DNA of 56,793 nt from an uncultured Eubacteriales bacterium (GTDB taxonomy: Bacteria > Bacillota > Clostridia > Christensenellales > Aristaeellaceae). The notes under the pieces were generated by a model. The model was not told the origin of the DNA, searched no databases, and worked only from the letters and a program-made list of their open reading frames with translations. The position numbers were made by a program, and so were the translations under genes. Shown one piece after another: positions 51,759 to 56,793 of this stretch. Within the stretch, counting starts at the first letter, position 1. The number at the start of each line of letters is the position of its first letter. The stretch lies in contig CADASK010000027.1 in assembly GCA_902790495.1 (NCBI GenBank), forward strand, positions 1 through 56,793, given 5' to 3'.

Positions 51759-52679
51759 TCAGATCTGCTGGATCAGCCAGGTGATCACCGGCACGGTGAC
51801 CACGCTGAGCAGGGTGGAGACACTGACGCAGGCGGAGGCGAAGACGTAATCGCCGCCGTAGCGCTCGGCCATGGCCGCTGTGTTGGAGGCGATGGGCATG
51901 GCCAGCAGGATGACGCACAGGTTCATGGTCATGGCGTCCACGTGCAGGAGCTTGAGGATCAGCGCGGTGATGAGGGGGAAGATGATCAGCCGCAGGGCGC
52001 TGGCGAAGAGCACCGCGGGGTCGATCAGCGCCTTCGGGCGCATGTGCGAGAGGGTCGCGCCGATCAGGATCATGGACAGCGGGGCGGTCATGTCGCCCAG
52101 GCGGGCGATGGCGGTGCCGAATACGCCGGGGATCTGCCAGTTAAAGGCCATCAGCGCGAAGCCGATGTACACCACCACCACCATCGGGTTGAGCAGCACG
52201 TTCTTCACGAACATGCCCTTCTTCCGCTTCAGGAAGAAGCCCATGCCCACCGTCCACTGCAGGATGCGCGGGGGGATCAGGTACATGGAGCCGTAGAACA
52301 CGCCCTCCGGACCGAAGACCAGGTTCAGCACCGGCAGGCCGGCGTTGCCCGCGTTGGAGAACATGCTGGCGTACATGAGTACCTTGCGCTTGTTCTCCGG
52401 CTGGTTGCGCCACAGCAGCGCGCCCGCGCCCCACTGGGCGAAGCAGCAGGCCGCCGCAATGATCATCACCAGCAGCGAGGCCTTCAGCTCCTCCGGGTCG
52501 GTGGGCTTGTTGAAGGCGTTGAGCACCATCATTGGCATCGCCACGTCCATCAGCAGACGCACCAGCACGCCGCGGTTATCCTCCCGGATGATGTTCAGCT
52601 TGCTGACGATGAACCCGCAGATCATGTAGAGGAACAGCAGCAGCTGGGTGTCGATCATCCGGGAGACAATGTCGCTCAC
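51759..52679 (-). CDS. AEC-family transporter 2
   Basis: 306 residues, ten predicted helices. LLMDVAMPMMVLNAF near 43, SNAGNAGLPVLNLVFGP near 108 and LLAMPIASNTAAMAERYGG near 258 are AEC landmarks. GTG start overlapping the preceding TGA by four bases (GTGA), so translation is coupled to the DapA-like gene. It is only distantly similar to the AEC protein at the other end of the block, so the two may carry different acids or work in opposite directions. Confidence 0.87.
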   Translation of the reverse strand: MSDIVSRMIDTQLLLFLYMICGFIVSKLNIIREDNRGVLVRLLMDVAMPMMVLNAFNKPTDPEELKASLLVMIIAAACCFAQWGAGALLWRNQPENKRKVLMYASMFSNAGNAGLPVLNLVFGPEGVFYGSMYLIPPRILQWTVGMGFFLKRKKGMFVKNVLLNPMVVVVYIGFALMAFNWQIPGVFGTAIARLGDMTAPLSMILIGATLSHMRPKALIDPAVLFASALRLIIFPLITALILKLLHVDAMTMNLCVILLAMPIASNTAAMAERYGGDYVFASACVSVSTLLSVVTVPVITWLIQQI

Positions 52680-53566
52680 AGCAGGCCCATCCCGGAAAGC
52701 ACCGTGCGGAGCTTCTCGCGCTGATCCTCATGCAGGGGCAGGATCGGCTCGACGCAGTCGCCGCAGTCATGGCCGATCAGCTTCAGGGCCTCCTTGAGGG
52801 TCACGGGGAAGGAGCCCATGTTGGTGGCGATGCGCAGGGCGCTGAGCTTGAACTGGGCATCCAGGGCGCCCTGGTAGTCCTTCTGCTGGAACTTCTCGTA
52901 GATGTCCACGGCGATGCGCGGGGCCACGTTGGCGCAGCTGGCGATGGCGCCGGTGGCGCCGTAGTGCAGGCCGGCCAGGATCAGGGTGTCGCGGCCCATC
53001 ATCACGCTGAAGTCCATGCCGCGGGTCAGGCGGATGTACTCCTCGGCGTTGGTCATGTCGCCGGTGGAGTCCTTGGCAGCCACGATGTTGTCGATCTCGG
53101 CCAGCTTCGCGATGGTGGCGGGCTCCACGGTCACGTTGGTCTTGGGCTTGTTGTTGTAGACGATGATGGGCAGGCTGGTCTCGGCGGCGATCTTCCTGTA
53201 GTAGGTGTAGACCTCCTCCTGGGTCTGGCTGACGAACATGGGGGTCAGCACGCTCAGGGCGTCGATGCCGCCGACCTTCTCCACGCACTTGGCGATCTCA
53301 ATCGCGCCCTTGGTGGTGATGTGGTTCGCGCCGGCGTAGATCTGCATGCGGCCCGCCACGGCGTCCTTGGTCACCTCGAGCAGGTGGGTGTAGAAGCCCA
53401 GGTCGTAGGCGTAGAACTCGCCGGTGGTGCCAAAGGGGAACACACCGTGGATGCCATTGTCAGCCAGGTAGTCCACCAGGCCGCGGTAGGCCTTCTCGTT
53501 CAGCTGGCCGTCTGCGGTGACCGGTGTGACAATCGGCACAACGATGCCCTTGGGTGTAAAGCTCAT
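52676..53566 (-). CDS. DapA/N-acetylneuraminate lyase family aldolase or dehydratase
   Basis: 296 residues, class I aldolase fold. GTTGEFYAYDL near 46, catalytic tyrosine in IIVYNNKPKTNV near 133 and the Schiff-base lysine in AAKDSTGDMTN near 160. Sequence alone does not separate dihydrodipicolinate synthase, 5-dehydro-4-deoxyglucarate dehydratase and sugar-acid aldolases. With garR and garK next door and no HpaI-type GarL in view, cleavage of 5-dehydro-4-deoxyglucarate to pyruvate and tartronate semialdehyde is the best-fitting role (inference). AAAGGAG precedes the ATG. Confidence 0.88.
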   Translation of the reverse strand: MSFTPKGIVVPIVTPVTADGQLNEKAYRGLVDYLADNGIHGVFPFGTTGEFYAYDLGFYTHLLEVTKDAVAGRMQIYAGANHITTKGAIEIAKCVEKVGGIDALSVLTPMFVSQTQEEVYTYYRKIAAETSLPIIVYNNKPKTNVTVEPATIAKLAEIDNIVAAKDSTGDMTNAEEYIRLTRGMDFSVMMGRDTLILAGLHYGATGAIASCANVAPRIAVDIYEKFQQKDYQGALDAQFKLSALRIATNMGSFPVTLKEALKLIGHDCGDCVEPILPLHEDQREKLRTVLSGMGLL

Positions 53567-53590
53567 GGTCCAACACTCCTTTTTTTGTTC

Positions 53591-54901
53591 TCAGGGCAGC
53601 CACGGCGTCGTGAGCGTTCCCTGCGGGTCAAAGGTGATATCTTCAGGCGCGTCCAGCGCCGTAAGACCTTGGTATTTGCCGGCCAGCACGTCGGCGTAGT
53701 AGGCCTCGGAGAGCATGATCTGGCCGATGTGCAGGCTGTTCTGGATGCGGATGATCCGGGGATGATCCTTGTCGATGCGGTTGCAGGTGCGCACGCAGAA
53801 CTGGATGGCCTCCTTGTCCGTGCTCATCACGCAGGGCACCATGGCGGACTTGATGACCGTGGAGGTCATGCAGTTGGTGTACATGGCGTCGGCGTCAATC
53901 TGGTCGAAGATGCGGCGCGTGATCGCGCTGGCCAGGCCGATGCCCAGGGAATTTCCGTGGCTCTCCTCCGTCAGGTCCAGGAAGCAGGTGCGCTGCACCT
54001 GGACGCCGCCCGTGGCGTAGGGCGTGGAGAAGGTGCCGGTGATGTTGGGGTCGACGCCCGTGCCGGAGAAGTTCTTGCCGATGCGGTCGACGATCAGCAC
54101 GTCGCCCTCGCCCACCAGGATGGAGGGCATATTGGCGAAGGCGATCTTCAGCAGCTCGGGCTCGCGCTCCAGGATCTTCTCCGCCGGGATGGCCTCGAAC
54201 ATCAGGGTCTGGTCGTAGGCGTTCTCCAGGCAGGGGATGGCGAAGAGGATCTTGCCGGTGCCCAGGGTGACCTTCGCCATGGTCGGGATGTTTTTGGCGA
54301 TGATGTCCATGCCGTCGGAGTGCACCTGCTCGGCGCCCTTCTGCTTGCCCAGGCCGACGGTCATCATCTTGCAGGGGCCGCTCTCCACGGGGCCGCGGAA
54401 GGCGTTGTGGGGCTTGAGGCGGCAGGAGAGGATCACGCCGTCGGACTCCCAGGCGTTCCTGTCCATGTACACGGGCTTGCCCAGCTCGCTGCGGCCCAGC
54501 AGCACGGTCTCCATGGAGGAGCGGATCTCGCAGCCCATGGCTTCCTCGGTGATGCCGTAGCCCGCCAGCAGCTCCCTCTGGCCCTCGGCGGTCGCGCCGC
54601 CGTGGCTGCCCATGGCCGGCACGATGAAGGGCACGGCCCCGCGGGACTTCACGTAGGCCACCACGGAGCGGGTGATTTCGTCCACGTTGCGGATGCCGCG
54701 GCTGCCCGCCGTGATGGCGATGCGCATGCCGGGCTGGACGCGCTCGCCCATGCCGCTGCGGTTGATCTCGTCGAAGATGGCTTTCTCGATGTTCTCCCGG
54801 TCGATGTGGGCGTCCGGGAACTGCTGGGACGCGTGGAACATGCGCGGCAGGGCCACGTCCTTCAAAAGCCGGGAAACGGTTCCATCGTTTCTGATTCTCA
54901 T
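53591..54901 (-). CDS. LarA-like (DUF2088) nickel-pincer racemase homologue
   Basis: 436 residues. N-terminal LarA domain with ITAGSRGIRNVDEI near 63, PAMGSHGGATAEGQ near 95 and KPHNAFRG near 163; C-terminal domain from about 280. Family members racemise or epimerise 2-hydroxy acids with a nickel-pincer nucleotide; the larB, larC and larE cofactor genes are not in the window. As first gene of the aldarate block it may interconvert sugar-acid or glycerate stereoisomers. AGGAG lies five to six bases before the ATG. Confidence 0.85.
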   Translation of the reverse strand: MRIRNDGTVSRLLKDVALPRMFHASQQFPDAHIDRENIEKAIFDEINRSGMGERVQPGMRIAITAGSRGIRNVDEITRSVVAYVKSRGAVPFIVPAMGSHGGATAEGQRELLAGYGITEEAMGCEIRSSMETVLLGRSELGKPVYMDRNAWESDGVILSCRLKPHNAFRGPVESGPCKMMTVGLGKQKGAEQVHSDGMDIIAKNIPTMAKVTLGTGKILFAIPCLENAYDQTLMFEAIPAEKILEREPELLKIAFANMPSILVGEGDVLIVDRIGKNFSGTGVDPNITGTFSTPYATGGVQVQRTCFLDLTEESHGNSLGIGLASAITRRIFDQIDADAMYTNCMTSTVIKSAMVPCVMSTDKEAIQFCVRTCNRIDKDHPRIIRIQNSLHIGQIMLSEAYYADVLAGKYQGLTALDAPEDITFDPQGTLTTPWLP

Positions 54902-54920
54902 GGTGTCTCCTGTCTGCGTG

Positions 54921-54974
54921 CCTTCCCCCTCTGGGGGAAGGTGTCATCGGGCTTGCCCGATGACGGATGAGGGT
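54921..54974 (+). repeat. Family C repeat, copy 3
   Basis: CCTTCCCCC-TCT-GGGGGAAGG, then TCATCGGGC-TT-GCCCGATGA in place of CGAGCC/GGCTCG, then CGGATGAGGG. The second stem differs from the 47.3-kb copies but stays paired. Confidence 0.85.
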
Positions 54975-54991
54975 TTTCTTGTTATCAAAGA

Positions 54992-55098
54992 GATTTCGCC
55001 GCCTGCGGGCGGCGACCAAAGGGCTTTGCGATCCTGTCGCTGCCGCTTTCGCCTCACTGAAAACTCCACACTGTGGAGTTTTCCTGGCGTTCGGCGCC
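54992..55098 (+). repeat. Family A repeat, composite copy 26
   Basis: Stem I CGCCGCC/GGCGGCG, then CCAAAGGGCTTTGCGATC, then the inserted block with hairpin GAAAACTCCAC-ACT-GTGGAGTTTTC, ending GGCGTTCGGCGCC exactly at the rpoN stop codon. Nearly the same insert as at 6115-6219. Confidence 0.88.
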
Positions 55099-56373
55099 CT
55101 ACCTTTTAAAACTAGAGTCAATTTCCATCTGCGCCCGGTACTTCGCCACCGTGCGGCGGGAAATGCTCACCCCGCGCTTCTCCAGCTCCTCGGCGATGGC
55201 CCGGTCGGAGAGCTTGCCGTTTTCCCGGCAGATCTCCCGGATCATCTCCTTGACGCTGGCCGTGCTCTCCCCGCCGGCCACCTCCTTCTGGAAGAAGTGG
55301 CTGAGCGGGTAGGTGCCCCGGGCGCAGTGGAGGTACTTGTTCTGGATGGCGCGGTAGACGGTGCTCTCGTGCACGTCCAGCTCCCGGGCGACGGTGTCGA
55401 TGCGCAGGGGCACCAGGCTGTACTGCCCCAGGAAGAAGGCCTGCTGCTCGCGCACGATGACGCGGGCCAGCTTCTCCATGGTGGTCTGGCGCATCTCCAC
55501 GGCGCGGATGAGCTGGGAGGCCGAGGACAGCATCTGCCGGGCGTAGGTCTGCTCCTCGCCCGTGAGGGAGCTGGCGAGGCGGCGGAAGTTTTCGTCCGCG
55601 CGGAAGGTCGGGTAGTAGTCGTTGTGAAAGAGGATGCTCAGCTGGCCCGCCGCGTCGGCCTCCACGGAGAACTCGGGCATGATGTACTGCACGGTCTCCT
55701 GACGGAGGGAGCAGGGCGCGGGGGTCAGGCTGCGGATGGTCTCCACGCACTGCTGCACGCGGGCCAGGGTCGCGCCGGTCTCCCGGGCAATCTGCCGGAT
55801 GTTGCCCCGGCCGATGTCCAGCAGGTGGACACGGATCAGGTCGTAGCAGAGGGGGTCGGCGTCCGCGCGCTCCCGCAGCTGCAGCTCCAGGCATTCCTCC
55901 ACGGTGCGCGCGCCGATGCCGGCGGGCTCCAGGGCCTGCACGGCCTCGAGGGCGCGGCGGGCGGTGTCCGGGCTGACCCCGGCGTCGGAGGCGAATTCCT
56001 CCAGGGACTGGGTCAGGTAGCCGCGGGGCGAGAGGGTGTGGAGCATGATCTCCGCCGTCCGGGCCGTGGAGGCGTCCAGGCCGCTGAGGCGCAGCTGCTG
56101 CTCCAGGTCGGCCATGGCTGTCTCCGGCGCGGCGGCGAGATCGGCGGTGGCGGTGTAATCGCCGCGGGAGGAGCTGTAGCGGGTTTTCACCTGCATGGCG
56201 TAGTCCTGGGCGGTTTTCTGCGGGGGCACGTACTCGAGGGCGGGGTTTTCCTGGATGGTTTTCAGCAGGTAGTCGCTCAGGCCCTCCAGGTCGAGGGAGA
56301 GGAGATGAATGGCTGTCTGCAGGCTTTGGGAGAGCTTTTGGCTTTGCTGCACCTCCAGGCGGGTCTCAGACAT
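55099..56373 (-). CDS. rpoN: RNA polymerase sigma-54 factor
   Basis: 424 residues. Region I is Gln-rich (QQSQKLSQSLQTAIHLLSLDLEGL), the core-binding region lies at about 90-270, a helix-turn-helix near 335-355 (RIDTVARELDVHESTVYRAI), and the RpoN box is SRRTVAKYRAQM near 405 (consensus ARRTVAKYRE). Directs transcription from -24/-12 promoters with an ATP-driven activator; none is encoded in the window. AAGGAGG precedes the ATG. It lies directly upstream of the aldarate block on the same strand. Confidence 0.95.
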   Translation of the reverse strand: MSETRLEVQQSQKLSQSLQTAIHLLSLDLEGLSDYLLKTIQENPALEYVPPQKTAQDYAMQVKTRYSSSRGDYTATADLAAAPETAMADLEQQLRLSGLDASTARTAEIMLHTLSPRGYLTQSLEEFASDAGVSPDTARRALEAVQALEPAGIGARTVEECLELQLRERADADPLCYDLIRVHLLDIGRGNIRQIARETGATLARVQQCVETIRSLTPAPCSLRQETVQYIMPEFSVEADAAGQLSILFHNDYYPTFRADENFRRLASSLTGEEQTYARQMLSSASQLIRAVEMRQTTMEKLARVIVREQQAFFLGQYSLVPLRIDTVARELDVHESTVYRAIQNKYLHCARGTYPLSHFFQKEVAGGESTASVKEMIREICRENGKLSDRAIAEELEKRGVSISRRTVAKYRAQMEIDSSFKR

Positions 56374-56390
56374 CTCTTCACCTCCTTGGT

Positions 56391-56512
56391 GTTCCGCGCC
56401 TGCGGGCGCGGGGAGGGGGCTTTGCGGTCGGTCCGGGGCTGCCGCCCGCTCTCCGCTGAAAACTTCATAACATGGAGTTTTCCGGGCGCTCCGAGCCCCT
56501 GGACCCTTCGGC
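56391..56512 (+). repeat. Family A repeat, composite copy 27
   Basis: Stem I CCGCGCC/GGCGCGG; stem II GGAGGGGGC against GCCCCTGG (imperfect); hairpin GAAAACTTCAT/ATGGAGTTTTC with one wobble; tail ACCCTTCGGC. Confidence 0.87.
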
Positions 56513-56557
56513 CGCCTCCTAAAACGGTAAGCGCATTTAAGAGAGAAAATGTTTGCT

Positions 56558-56615
56558 GCGAAGGGGTGGAGGGGGCGATCGCAAAGCCCCCTCCCCGCGC
56601 CCGCAGGCGCGGAAT
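56558..56615 (-). repeat. Family A repeat, copy 28
   Basis: Reverse orientation. Stem I CCGCGCC/GGCGCGG; stem II GGAGGGGGC/GCCCCCTCC; tail ACCCCTTCGC. The outer stem II pair differs from the GCAGGGGGC copies on both sides. Confidence 0.92.
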
Positions 56616-56622
56616 GCCCGCG

Positions 56623-56793
56623 TTACTTCGCGGTCTTGTGCTTCTGGCGCAGAGGCTTGGTGGCGTAGAGCACCAGCACGGCGATGGCGATGGCCAGGAA
56701 GATCGCGCTGATGGGGCTGGTCAGGAACGGGACAAAGTTGCCCTGGGTGCGGATCATGCCGCGGCGGTAGTTCACCTCAGCCAGCGGGCCAAG
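56623..56793 (-). CDS. C-terminal 56 residues of a second TctA permease
   Basis: The fragment LGPLAEVNYRRGMIRTQGNF then VPFLTSPISAIFLAIAIAVLVLY split by one helix start matches the end of TctA proteins (compare GPKIEEYFRTGVSYARGDYS and FLTRPVSLIFILIAIYSV in the first TctA). One membrane helix and a basic tail (KPLRQKHKTAK). The gene continues past the window edge, so a second tripartite carboxylate transporter probably precedes rpoN and the aldarate block. Confidence 0.78.
   Translation of the reverse strand, partial: LGPLAEVNYRRGMIRTQGNFVPFLTSPISAIFLAIAIAVLVLYATKPLRQKHKTAK

Overview
The window is high-GC DNA from what looks like an uncultured gut or rumen Clostridia-type Firmicute. The pointers are sigma-A promoters (TTGACA/TATAAT, 16-18 bp spacers) and AGGAGG-type ribosome binding sites, a CIRCE-controlled groESL operon, a tandem glycine riboswitch, a DUF896 protein, the rpmE-DUF1385-prmC order and coaD next to rsmD. 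No rRNA, tRNA, CRISPR array, phage or transposase gene was found. I cannot name the species.

Layout. 1-7.2 kb (minus strand): the 5' part of pckA, an EamA exporter, a coiled-coil protein, coaD, rsmD, a membrane protein, alr and a secreted SH3 protein. 7.4-16.1 kb (minus): one long operon, tctC-tctB-tctA, three alpha/beta hydrolases, a DUF3237 protein, a metallo-beta-lactamase-fold hydrolase and a glucarate-dehydratase-like enolase-superfamily protein. Two translationally coupled LysR regulators (16.2-18.1 kb) diverge from it, and the two promoters share one -35 hexamer. 18.2-31.1 kb: housekeeping genes, mostly plus strand (rpmE, DUF1385, prmC, an HPr-like protein, an S9 peptidase, a SRAP protein, a glycosyltransferase, a phosphodiester glycosidase, an Lgt-like protein, secDF). 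31.3-43.4 kb: a riboswitch-controlled AGCS symporter, a secreted esterase, a HIT protein, an amylosucrase-like GH13 enzyme, pyruvate kinase, mutY and groES-groEL. 43.5-54.9 kb (minus): a galactarate/glucarate catabolic cluster (LarA-like, DapA-like, AEC transporter, garR, garK, gudD, garD, DUF362 protein, second AEC transporter). 55.1-56.8 kb: rpoN and the C-terminus of a second TctA.

The two catabolic blocks probably work together. The second block can carry galactarate and glucarate to 5-dehydro-4-deoxyglucarate, cleave it (the DapA-like protein is the only visible aldolase candidate), reduce tartronate semialdehyde and phosphorylate glycerate. The first block looks like an uptake and unwrapping system. 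A tricarboxylate-type transporter is followed by three different serine hydrolases and a metallo-hydrolase, then a second dehydratase, as would suit esters or lactones of an aldaric acid. This pairing is inference.

The most striking feature is not a gene. About 28 copies of a roughly 58-bp double-hairpin repeat (called family A here) lie in the gaps between genes, in both orientations. Both stems change sequence from copy to copy while staying paired, and the loops stay constant. A third segment, the tail, also follows the stem sequence, so the 5' strand of stem II has two possible partners. Eight copies carry, or are merged with, an extra 50-70 bp block holding its own covarying hairpin. Two smaller repeat families (B, 106 bp, two copies; C, three copies) share the same gaps. 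Copies lie inside operons (groES-groEL, gudD-garK-garR, riboswitch-AGCS), so they should be transcribed.
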